Part shown: piece after piece, positions 1-5,704 of the stretch
How the letters are laid out: each line of letters starts with the position of its first letter
Position numbering within the stretch: position 1 is the stretch's first letter
DNA from: Rhodocyclaceae bacterium
GTDB lineage: Bacteria; Pseudomonadota; Gammaproteobacteria; Burkholderiales; Rhodocyclaceae
DNA length: 7,924 nucleotides
Direction of reading: 5' to 3'
Assembly: GCA_023253415.1 (NCBI GenBank)
Contig: JALRGK010000198.1
Span: 1-7,924 of the forward strand
Position numbers and translations under genes: made by a program
The notes under the pieces: generated by a model
What the model was told of the DNA's origin: nothing
Databases searched by the model: none
What the model saw: only the letters and a program-made list of their open reading frames with translations

Positions 1-220
1 CGCTGTTGTCATAGGCGATGCGAAGCTCCCAGCCCTCTTTTTGCCACACCTGGCCTGAGGACGACTGCGATGCCGGTTGCCCAAGGGTTTCCACAATCTG
101 CTCTTTCATCATGCCTTCGCTGACAGCGGCCCAAACCTTGGGTGACGTCTGCGTCCTTGCGGACGAACACCCGGCGAGGCAGGCGGCAGCAAGCGCCAGG
201 AGGGCGATCGTGTGCTTCAT
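1..220 (-). CDS. Putative lipoprotein with BamE/SmpA-like motif (3' end outside window)
   Basis: Only the first 73 residues are in the window. They start MKHTIALLALAAACLAGCSS, a lipoprotein signal peptide with a Lys near the start, a hydrophobic core and an LAGC lipobox, so residue Cys18 would be lipidated. Ser follows at +2, which usually favours sorting to the outer membrane. Residues about 34-50 (VSEGMMKEQIVETLGQPA) match the helix-turn pattern of the SmpA/OmlA (BamE) fold, in which a 'G-x-x-x-x-x-V-x-x-x-L-G-x-P' core is typical. The start at 220 is chosen from the signal peptide, because no clear Shine-Dalgarno sequence precedes it. It lies downstream of tRNA-Glu on the same strand, with a GC-rich hairpin in between. 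It may be a BamE-like assembly factor or a general envelope lipoprotein; the substrate is unknown. Confidence 0.7.
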   Translation of the reverse strand, partial: MKHTIALLALAAACLAGCSSARTQTSPKVWAAVSEGMMKEQIVETLGQPASQSSSGQVWQKEGWELRIAYDNS

Positions 221-252
221 GAGCGGAGGAAGGGGAAGATTGGTTCCAACTC

Positions 253-287
253 CGCAGGCAGGTAACACAAGGGTGTCACTGCCTGCG
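253..287 (-). terminator. GC-rich hairpin after tRNA-Glu, possible terminator without a U-tract
   Basis: A perfect 9-bp stem (CGCAGGCAG pairing with CTGCCTGCG) is extended by a weaker inner helix (ACAC with GTGT) closing on AAGG. It lies 19 bases beyond the tRNA-Glu 3' end and 32 bases before the lipoprotein start. No T-run follows on either strand, so it is not a classical intrinsic terminator. It may mark the 3' end of the tRNA transcript or act as a processing barrier. Confidence 0.4.
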
Positions 288-306
288 TCAGTCGTTACGC
301 CAGAAA

Positions 307-382
307 TGGCGACCCCACGGGGATTCGAACCCCGGTTACTGCCGTGAAAGGGCGGTGTCCTAGGCCTCTAGACGATGGGGAC
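307..382 (-). tRNA. tRNA-Glu (anticodon TTC)
   Basis: A 76-nt cloverleaf with encoded CCA. The anticodon TTC lies at 346-348 in the loop CTTTCAC. The T arm is CGGGG-TTCGAAT-CCCCG. The sequence closely follows the usual bacterial tRNA-Glu, including U11-A24, U13-G22, A46 and the absence of base 47, which are known GluRS identity features. Two positions are odd: the acceptor pair 2-71 is T-T instead of T-A (bases 381 and 312), and the anticodon-stem pair 28-42 is C-A (bases 354 and 340). It sits 40 bases downstream of tRNA-Ala on the same strand and probably shares its transcript. Besides translation, tRNA-Glu supplies the glutamate for tetrapyrrole synthesis in most proteobacteria. Confidence 0.93.
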
Positions 383-422
383 GTCGATACAGCTAACGTC
401 ACGTTCTTGCCATACTTCGAAC

Positions 423-498
<76 letters not shown>

Positions 499-531
499 GA
501 AAGATTCGCGGTACAGCAGGAACAGGGCAGA

Positions 532-560
532 ACTATACAGACGTTTTCGGCGGATTGCAA
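532..560 (-). promoter_or_regulatory. Sigma70-type promoter for tRNA-Ala/tRNA-Glu
   Basis: Read on the minus strand, TTGCAA (555-560) and TATAGT (532-537) are separated by exactly 17 bases. Each box differs from consensus by one or two bases. The predicted start near 525 would give a leader of roughly 25-30 nt before tRNA-Ala. It lies in the 137-base gap after gltX, so the tRNAs need not depend on gltX transcription. Confidence 0.65.
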
Positions 561-635
561 AGCTTTTTTGAAGTTTCCTGCATCAGGCTTGCAACCCGCT
601 GATTTAATGGCAACTAAGTGGTAACCAACAAGCAA

Positions 636-2036
636 CTACGCAACGGTACCGAGTAGTGTATCAATGCGTTTGAGCACTTCTTCACGAGAAAAAAGTGCAA
701 TCAGCGCATCTACCGAAGGTGTTTGCGTCTGGCCCGCCAGCGCCAGACGGACCGGCATGGCCAGTGCCGGCATCTTGGCAGCATGTGCTGCCAAGGTGGC
801 TTTAAGGGCAGCCGAAATGCTCGGAATATCCCATGCCACCGTTGCCAGTGCAGAGCGGAACGAGGCCAGGATCGGTCGGGAGGTTTCGGTCAGATGCTGG
901 GCCTTGAGCTCATCCGAAGGCTGCGGGTGACCTTGCAGCTGTTCAACGGCATCGGTCAGTTCCACCAGCGTCTGGGCACGATCCTTGTATAGCGCTACGA
1001 TCGCCTCCACCGTCGGTGAGCCTGAATCCTGCACCTGGCGGAGCACCAGACGGCGGCGGACGTCCGCCGCCAGGCGGTTATTGTCAGCCTGCTTGATGTA
1101 ATGGGCGTTGAGCCAGTTGAGCTTCTGGGTGTTAAATTGGGCTGCGGATGGGGTGATATGGTTCAAGTCGAACCATTCAACGAATTGTTCACGGCTAAAG
1201 ACTTCATCATCGCCGTGTGACCAACCCAGGCGGGCCAGGTAGTTGATTACGGCTTCTGGGAGGTAGCCCTCATCGTCATACTGCATCACCGAGACGGCGC
1301 CATGACGCTTCGAGAGCTTCTGGCCATCATCCCCTAGAATCATCGACAGGTGGGCATATTCAGGCACCGGTGCACCGAGCGCTTTGAGAATGTTGATCTG
1401 ACGGGGGGTATTGTTCACGTGATCATCACCGCGAATTACCTGAGTGATGCCCATGTCCCAGTCATCCACTACGACACAGAAGTTATAGGTCGGTGTGCCG
1501 TCAGCGCGGGCAATGATCAGGTCATCCATTTCGGTATTGCTGATCTCGATGCGGCCTTTGACTAGGTCATCCCAAGCGACAACGCCATCGGTGGGGTTGC
1601 GGAAACGGATGACCGGGCTGGCCCCTACGGGGACGGGAGGCAATGTTTTACCTTGTTCCGGGCGCCAGCGACCGTCGTAGCGGGGTTTGTCACCGCGGGC
1701 CGTCTGCTCGGCGCGCATCGCGTCCAGTTCGGCCGGAGTGGTGTAACAGGGGTAGGCCGTACCGGCTTCCAGCATCTGCTGAATCACCGCTTTGTAGCGA
1801 TCCATGCGCTGCGTCTGGTAGAAGGGACCTTCATCATGCGCCAGACCTAGCCAGTTCATGCCGTCCAGAATGGCTTGTACGGCCTCGGGTGTTGATCGTG
1901 CCAGATCGGTATCCTCGATGCGCAGCACAAACTGGCCCTTGTGATGGCGGGCAAAGGCCCACGAGAACAGGGCGGTGCGAGCACCGCCAATGTGTAGAAA
2001 ACCAGTCGGGGATGGGGCAAAGCGGGTGCGAACCAT
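636..2036 (-). CDS. gltX: Glutamyl-tRNA synthetase
   Basis: Class I aminoacyl-tRNA synthetase that attaches glutamate to tRNA-Glu in the cytoplasm. The 466 residues match the usual bacterial length (E. coli about 471). The ATP-binding HIGH motif appears as HIGG at residues 15-18 within FAPSPTGFLHIGG, and the KMSKS loop as KLSKR at 240-244. The FVLRIEDTD block (36-44) and the WDDLVKG insertion region (155-161) are also typical of GluRS. The zinc-binding cluster inserted in the catalytic domain in E. coli (C98, C100, Y121, C125) is largely lost: C97 and Y120 remain, but T99 and W124 replace two cysteines. The C-terminal third should be the helical anticodon-binding domain. The first ATG at 2036 fits the family's N-terminus, and the Shine-Dalgarno sequence is weak. 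Its substrate tRNA-Glu is encoded just downstream. I cannot tell from the sequence whether it discriminates strictly against tRNA-Gln. Confidence 0.97.
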   Translation of the reverse strand: MVRTRFAPSPTGFLHIGGARTALFSWAFARHHKGQFVLRIEDTDLARSTPEAVQAILDGMNWLGLAHDEGPFYQTQRMDRYKAVIQQMLEAGTAYPCYTTPAELDAMRAEQTARGDKPRYDGRWRPEQGKTLPPVPVGASPVIRFRNPTDGVVAWDDLVKGRIEISNTEMDDLIIARADGTPTYNFCVVVDDWDMGITQVIRGDDHVNNTPRQINILKALGAPVPEYAHLSMILGDDGQKLSKRHGAVSVMQYDDEGYLPEAVINYLARLGWSHGDDEVFSREQFVEWFDLNHITPSAAQFNTQKLNWLNAHYIKQADNNRLAADVRRRLVLRQVQDSGSPTVEAIVALYKDRAQTLVELTDAVEQLQGHPQPSDELKAQHLTETSRPILASFRSALATVAWDIPSISAALKATLAAHAAKMPALAMPVRLALAGQTQTPSVDALIALFSREEVLKRIDTLLGTVA

Positions 2037-2060
2037 GAGTCAATCCGGTGTACGTGTAAA

Positions 2061-2088
2061 ATCGTGATTCTACCGTTTCAGACACGAT
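2061..2088 (-). repeat. Inverted repeat around a possible gltX -10 box
   Basis: ATCGTG (2061-2066) and CACGAT (2083-2088) form a perfect 6-bp inverted repeat with a 16-base spacer, 24 bases upstream of the gltX start. Read on the minus strand, the spacer holds TAGAAT (2067-2072), a possible -10 box, but there is no good -35 at the right distance. It could be an operator or a leader hairpin; the evidence is weak. Confidence 0.3.
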
Positions 2089-2103
2089 CTTCATGCATAG
2101 CCA

Positions 2104-2132
2104 TTGACCCGGCAACAGTTATTGTCTAGAAT
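2104..2132 (+). promoter_or_regulatory. Sigma70-type promoter for tRNA-Val
   Basis: TTGACC (2104-2109) and TAGAAT (2127-2132) are spaced by exactly 17 bases. The predicted start is around 2139, a few bases before the tRNA at 2145. The bases after the -10 box (CCGCGC) are GC-rich, as is typical of stringently controlled stable-RNA promoters. Confidence 0.75.
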
Positions 2133-2144
2133 CCGCGCTTCGTT

Positions 2145-2220
2145 GGGCGGTTATATTCAGCGGTAGAAGGCTTCCTTCACACGGAAGAGGTCACTGGTTC
2201 GATCCCAGTACCGCCCACCA
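2145..2220 (+). tRNA. tRNA-Val (anticodon CAC)
   Basis: A 76-nt gene with encoded CCA. The acceptor stem GGGCGGT pairs perfectly with ACCGCCC, the anticodon arm is CTTCC-TTCACAC-GGAAG with CAC at 2178-2180, and the T arm is ACTGG-TTCGATC-CCAGT. CAC reads the valine codon GTG, and discriminator A73 agrees with valine. The D arm is irregular: between T8-A9 and A14-G15 there are five bases (TATTC) instead of four, and G25 has no C10 partner, so the 10-25 pair is missing or replaced by a wobble with a bulge. It is a single-gene unit with its own promoter and terminator. Confidence 0.92.
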
Positions 2221-2230
2221 AGAATCCATA

Positions 2231-2264
2231 AACCCCTGTGTGCTGCCAGCCACAGGGGTTTTTT
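2231..2264 (+). terminator. Rho-independent terminator after tRNA-Val
   Basis: A perfect 10-bp stem, AACCCCTGTG paired with CACAGGGGTT, encloses a 10-base loop and runs into a series of six Ts. It starts 10 bases after the tRNA 3' end. Confidence 0.9.
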
Positions 2265-2315
2265 GCTTTAATAGAATTAGTTTTTTGCACGCTTGGGTCG
2301 AAGGGCATCTGTCTC

Positions 2316-2335
2316 GAATTATTAGAAGTTAATTC
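2316..2335 (+). promoter_or_regulatory. Candidate operator upstream of the CHR transporter pair
   Basis: GAATTA (2316-2321) and TAATTC (2330-2335) form a perfect inverted repeat with an 8-base spacer, 32 bases before the transporter start. AT-rich dyads of this form resemble LysR-type and other repressor sites, but no regulator gene is present in the window. I found no convincing -35/-10 pair between the tRNA-Val terminator and the gene, so the promoter of the pair is unassigned. Confidence 0.25.
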
Positions 2336-2358
2336 TGCTTAAAACTTCAGGACTATCC

Positions 2359-2362
2359 GGAG
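2359..2362 (+). promoter_or_regulatory. Ribosome binding site that sets the CHR start at 2368
   Basis: GGAG lies 5 bases before ATG 2368. A GTG in the same frame at 2362 overlaps this Shine-Dalgarno sequence and is therefore an unlikely start. Confidence 0.6.
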
Positions 2363-2367
2363 TGATC

Positions 2368-2961
2368 ATGTCAAACCAAAAGATTGGTAATGAAGGTACG
2401 AATCCTCCCGGGATCAGGCTTTACGCACTTGCTTACAAATTCCTTCTTATAGGTGCCTTGAGTTTCGGCGGCAGCGTGATTGCCAACATCCGAGATCTTG
2501 TTGTGGCCAGGGAAAAGTGGCTTGATGACGACGATTTTCTGCTGGTGATGTCAATTAGCGAGGCCTTGCCAGGATTGAATTCTGTCAACTCAACCTTGTT
2601 GATTGGTGATCGACTTGCAGGGTTGGGTGGTGCCATCGTCGCAACGATCGCCTTACTTTTACCTGGAACCCTATTTGTTTTTGGATTAGGTTTTGCGTAC
2701 GGTATGAACAGTGACCACCCGTTAGCCAATGTGATACTCGGTGGTGTGGCCGCCGGTACGGCGGCGCTCATGCTTTATGTGACCTGGAAGGTTGGCAAAA
2801 AGACGTTCAAGCAACGCAAGTCTCTCACCATTATTGTGCTGACCTTCGTTCTGATGTCGATGGTTAAATTACCTCTGGTTCTGGTTATTTTGGTGGTGTT
2901 GACGCTGGGGCTTTATGTGAATCGGCCATCAAGCGTTAGTACACCCAAGGAAGTGTCATGA
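2368..2961 (+). CDS. CHR family (chromate transporter-like) protein, N-terminal-type half
   Basis: Inner-membrane transporter half of 197 aa. The protein has the CHR signature order: an FGG motif in LSFGGSVIANI, a polar stretch ending in EKWLDDDDF, then EALPGLN (the family usually shows PGPN) and a LIGDRLAGLGGAI segment, followed by several hydrophobic helices. Such short CHR proteins work as pairs that together match one long ChrA. The next gene overlaps it by 4 bp (ATGA), so translation is coupled and a heterodimer is likely. Known family members export chromate using the proton-motive force; members in chemolithoautotrophs have also been proposed to move bicarbonate. No chrB regulator is adjacent, so the substrate is open. 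Confidence 0.85.
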   Translation: MSNQKIGNEGTNPPGIRLYALAYKFLLIGALSFGGSVIANIRDLVVAREKWLDDDDFLLVMSISEALPGLNSVNSTLLIGDRLAGLGGAIVATIALLLPGTLFVFGLGFAYGMNSDHPLANVILGGVAAGTAALMLYVTWKVGKKTFKQRKSLTIIVLTFVLMSMVKLPLVLVILVVLTLGLYVNRPSSVSTPKEVS

Positions 2962-3482
2962 CCCTCCAGTGGCAACTGACTGAAGTTTTTTCAATGTTGT
3001 CATTGCTGGCGGTCGGCGGTGGAACAGCGGTGCTGCCGGAAATGCAATCGATGCTGCACCAGCATTTCGGCTTTTCGCACACACAATTCGTGCATGCGTA
3101 CAGTATGGGTCAGATAGCACCCGGCCCCAATATGCTTTCCGTCCTGATTATGGGCGAACTCATTGATGGACTTTCGGGGGCGGCCGTTGCATTGCTGGCC
3201 TTTTTCGTTCCATCGAGCATTCTTTGTGTGGTAGCCGGTCGTCTCTGGGCGATGTTTAAGGACTCACCCTGGCGGCACTCCCTGGAGAGAACGTTGGCGC
3301 CGATATCACTGGGTTTGATGTGTTCTGGTCTCTACACGGTTGCTCACGAAGCATTGGTCTCCATCCAGACCTATTTGATTGCCGCCGGCGTTTTGTTTCT
3401 TCTGTTTAAATCGCGGCTGTCATCGGTAACTTTAATATTGATGGCAGGTATTGTCAGCGTTCTGATTCATGAATTTCAGTGA
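2958..3482 (+). CDS. CHR family (chromate transporter-like) protein, C-terminal-type half
   Basis: Second half of the CHR pair, 174 aa, in the inner membrane. Visible motifs are AVGGGTAVLPEMQ (the counterpart of FGG), GQIAPGPNMLSVL with the canonical PGPN, and GLSGAAVALLAFFVPSS, followed by hydrophobic segments up to the C-terminus. The start overlaps the stop of the preceding gene (ATGA at 2958-2961), and a good Shine-Dalgarno sequence (AAGGAAG, 2947-2953) lies inside that gene. It should pair with the upstream protein in antiparallel topology, as proposed for split CHR transporters. It ends 9 bp before the convergent gene at 3492, with no terminator in the gap. Confidence 0.85.
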   Translation: MTLQWQLTEVFSMLSLLAVGGGTAVLPEMQSMLHQHFGFSHTQFVHAYSMGQIAPGPNMLSVLIMGELIDGLSGAAVALLAFFVPSSILCVVAGRLWAMFKDSPWRHSLERTLAPISLGLMCSGLYTVAHEALVSIQTYLIAAGVLFLLFKSRLSSVTLILMAGIVSVLIHEFQ

Positions 3483-3491
3483 ATCTAGCGC

Positions 3492-4298
3492 TTAAAAATG
3501 ATAGCCAATTCGCCCATACGCAGACCACTGAAACAACGGGAGATTGTTGACTACCTGTTTGGCGCCGCCCGCTGCGACTGACCAGTGGCTGTCAAAATAG
3601 TAATAAAGGATGCCATCCACAGGAACGAACCACTCGCCATTGGTCGCATTCATGGTTATGCCTCGCTGATCCCAAACTTTAAATGACCAATGCTCGTTAA
3701 TTCGGAAGACAAAAGTTGGATAGATTTCCAAGGATCTCGCCAGCGCTGTTGGCGGTGTACTAATCGATGAGACCCCAATCACGTACCTGAACCAGGGCGC
3801 GAATTCGGACAGGATGCCATACTCAATTTTTTTAACCGTAAATCCGACTTGAGGTCCGATTGCCCATTGGGTTGAACCATAATTCTTTTGGTCGTATCCA
3901 GTGGGCAAATAAAATCTTGAACCAAAGTTGACAGTTGTTCTTGGCAGAATTTCGGGTGAAATTGCCCACAGGGTGAATTTGGTAATGCTCGGGTTAAAAT
4001 CACCGCCGGACTCTTTGGGAAAATCAGGTCCACCATTCGAAACAAGCGATGAGTCAAAACGGGTGATCGCCCGCCATCGCTCGTTGATGGTGAAGGGCAC
4101 ATAAAGTCTAGGTTGTATGGTATTCGAAAAGCTGTTTTCGTTTTTTGCGTTTCTAAAATACCAGGCTTCTACCCATGGCTTGTTTTCGGCCCACGGCTTA
4201 TCCGGGTTTTGTGTCTGAGTTTCGTGAAGTTCCGCAGCAGCGGCGGCGCTCAATAAAAGCCAGGCAATGCCTACCGAAACCTGAATAATCCGGGTCAT
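3492..4298 (-). CDS. Putative outer-membrane beta-barrel protein
   Basis: A 268-aa secreted protein that I do not recognise as a named family. The N-terminus MTRIIQVSVGIAWLLLSAAA is a Sec signal peptide, probably cleaved after the alanine run near residue 22. The mature part is rich in alternating aromatic/polar strands (for example RFYLPTGYD, WAIGPQVGF, GILYYYFDSHWSV) and ends in YGRIGYHF. A terminal Phe preceded by such a strand is the usual BAM-recognition signal, so an outer-membrane barrel of perhaps 10-12 strands is likely. The start codon overlaps the stop of the TAXI gene (ATGA at 4295-4298), giving coupled translation and suggesting a shared pathway. A porin or channel supplying the periplasmic binding protein is one possibility. 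Confidence 0.7.
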   Translation of the reverse strand: MTRIIQVSVGIAWLLLSAAAAAELHETQTQNPDKPWAENKPWVEAWYFRNAKNENSFSNTIQPRLYVPFTINERWRAITRFDSSLVSNGGPDFPKESGGDFNPSITKFTLWAISPEILPRTTVNFGSRFYLPTGYDQKNYGSTQWAIGPQVGFTVKKIEYGILSEFAPWFRYVIGVSSISTPPTALARSLEIYPTFVFRINEHWSFKVWDQRGITMNATNGEWFVPVDGILYYYFDSHWSVAAGGAKQVVNNLPLFQWSAYGRIGYHF

Positions 4299-5647
4299 TG
4301 GCAGCTGATTCTTTCCCGGATCTTCGCACGTAATAATTCTATGGCTTGTAGTAGGACAAAATAGTCTGCTTCAGATCCGACAGGAACGCGTACATTGATC
4401 GCCTCACGATTGAGATGCTGCAGATGATCACTTATGCGTACTAATTCCGAATGGTCCGGATTGTGTTCACACAGATATAGTTCTGTGCCGAGTAGCTCTT
4501 CATACAGACGGCGATGCTTAATGTGATAGCGAATTTCCCGAAGCTTCAGGTTTAACTTGCCTATCGGGTAGGTGAAAGCAAGGATAGATAGAATCAAAAC
4601 CCACATGCGGTTGATAAATCCAGCAAGCCAGAATGGCAGATATCTCATTCCGGGCGGAACGCCATAATCATAATAATGGAGCGCGACAGGGCTCGCCGGA
4701 ATCGTTGGGTCAACATAGGCTGGAAACTCGCCCCGTTTGGCAAAGAATAAATGCTGAGAGGCGCGTTGGTTGTCGCGTGCGGCAAGCAGAAAAAGCATCT
4801 GAAGATCGGGGTGCAGATCCTTCTGTGTGACGATGGAGCTGGTTGTTGCAATGACGGTGAGCGACTCTTTCGGTATTTTCCTTTCGATATCGAGCGAATT
4901 GGCCGGGACAGTCAATGCGTAGATGTAGGGTAGATTTTTTTGATAGGCGATTGCTTCTGGGATTGAAAGTAGTCGTGCTGTGCTATCACTGACCAGGGTT
5001 TGTACCCCCTGATCATGGGGGGCTGCTACTTTGATCAAGATGTCCAGTTTGCCAGACTGAAAGTCTTCAAGATTCTGAGCATATGGGCCGAGTATGAAAC
5101 CCCCGAGTGATTGTGCAGGGATTCCATTAAGCAGAAGGAGTTCCCGGACAAGCTTTTGCGTACCTCCAAGTTCCGGGCCAATGCCAACGCGATATCGAGT
5201 GAGATCGGTCAGATTTTTAGGTGGGTCTAATAGATCGGCTCGATAAAAAATCCAAAGTGGCTCATAGGCAACGCTGCCTAGCGAGTAAATATCAGACTGT
5301 TGCTCAGGAGCGATCGACCCCCCCTGGATAAATGCCGCCTCAACGGAATTACCATTTTCAGCAAGCCGCTGAGCGTTTTCAATGGATCCTGCGGATTCAA
5401 CAAGTGTGAGTTGAACACCGTTTTGTCTGAAGTAATCAGCATAGTGCTCTGCTGTTTTCCAGTAGGCACCGTTTTTATCGCCCGCAGCAATGGATAGAGC
5501 GCGGGGTGGAAACGGATTCAGATAGTAGATGAGGCCGGCAAAAACCGTGAGCAACGCTAGTATCAGCCAACGTTGCTCTACGAGAAGCTCTCTGAACGCA
5601 TCAAGCTCATCTTTGATGATGAGCTTGATGTAAGTAAATGTGTTCAT
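4295..5647 (-). CDS. Membrane-anchored TAXI-family solute-binding protein
   Basis: A 450-aa protein. Residues 27-44 form an N-terminal membrane anchor, without a normal cleaved signal. Residues about 50-325 resemble TAXI-type TRAP transporter receptors: AAGDKNGAYW (54-63), then the ligand-site pattern SAGSIENAQRL (85-95) and FIQGG (106-110). A second membrane helix lies at about 341-363, followed by a charged, mostly helical cytoplasmic tail of about 85 residues. Classical TAXI proteins bind substrates such as glutamate for a DctQM-type permease, but no permease gene is in the window. The two-helix layout with a cytoplasmic tail suggests an orphan sensor or adaptor. It is the middle gene of a putative operon, 57 bp after phaC and overlapping the barrel gene. 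The Shine-Dalgarno sequence is poor, and a 13-bp hairpin lies at codons 6-17. Confidence 0.8.
   Translation of the reverse strand: MNTFTYIKLIIKDELDAFRELLVEQRWLILALLTVFAGLIYYLNPFPPRALSIAAGDKNGAYWKTAEHYADYFRQNGVQLTLVESAGSIENAQRLAENGNSVEAAFIQGGSIAPEQQSDIYSLGSVAYEPLWIFYRADLLDPPKNLTDLTRYRVGIGPELGGTQKLVRELLLLNGIPAQSLGGFILGPYAQNLEDFQSGKLDILIKVAAPHDQGVQTLVSDSTARLLSIPEAIAYQKNLPYIYALTVPANSLDIERKIPKESLTVIATTSSIVTQKDLHPDLQMLFLLAARDNQRASQHLFFAKRGEFPAYVDPTIPASPVALHYYDYGVPPGMRYLPFWLAGFINRMWVLILSILAFTYPIGKLNLKLREIRYHIKHRRLYEELLGTELYLCEHNPDHSELVRISDHLQHLNREAINVRVPVGSEADYFVLLQAIELLRAKIRERISCQ
5599..5630 (-). repeat. Perfect 13-bp hairpin inside the TAXI gene start
   Basis: CATCAAGCTCATC (5599-5611) and its exact complement GATGAGCTTGATG (5618-5630) flank the 6-base loop TTTGAT. 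In the mRNA this covers nucleotides 18-49 of the TAXI coding region. A stem this stable so close to the start codon, behind a weak Shine-Dalgarno sequence, could lower or regulate translation of the gene. Confidence 0.7.
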
Positions 5648-5668
5648 GTCACAGGTTCATAAATGACA

Positions 5669-5690
5669 AGGCCACCGTCTCCGATGGCCT
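5669..5690 (-). repeat. Hairpin between phaC and TAXI genes
   Basis: AGGCCATC and GGTGGCCT (minus-strand reading) form an 8-bp stem including one G-T pair with loop GGAGAC, 14 bases after the phaC stop. No T-run follows, so full termination is unlikely. It may stabilise the phaC mRNA or attenuate readthrough into the TAXI gene. Confidence 0.5.
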
Positions 5691-5704
5691 ATCCGTAGAA
5701 ATGG

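Noticed and set aside
18..347. Plus-strand open frame across the left edge and tRNA-Glu
   Set aside because: It runs antisense to the lipoprotein gene and into the tRNA, with no family features.
1643..2038. Open frames on the plus strand opposite gltX
   Set aside because: They are antisense to a well-supported GluRS gene, lack ribosome binding sites and show Arg/Pro-rich composition typical of shadow frames.
2145..2220. tRNA-Val as an integration (att) site for the downstream block
   Set aside because: I found no second copy of the tRNA 3' end downstream and no integrase gene in the window.
2362..2364. GTG start for the first CHR gene
   Set aside because: It overlaps the Shine-Dalgarno sequence that correctly serves the ATG at 2368.
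3483..3491. A bidirectional terminator between the convergent CHR and barrel genes
   Set aside because: The gap is only 9 bases and no stem with a T-run is visible there.
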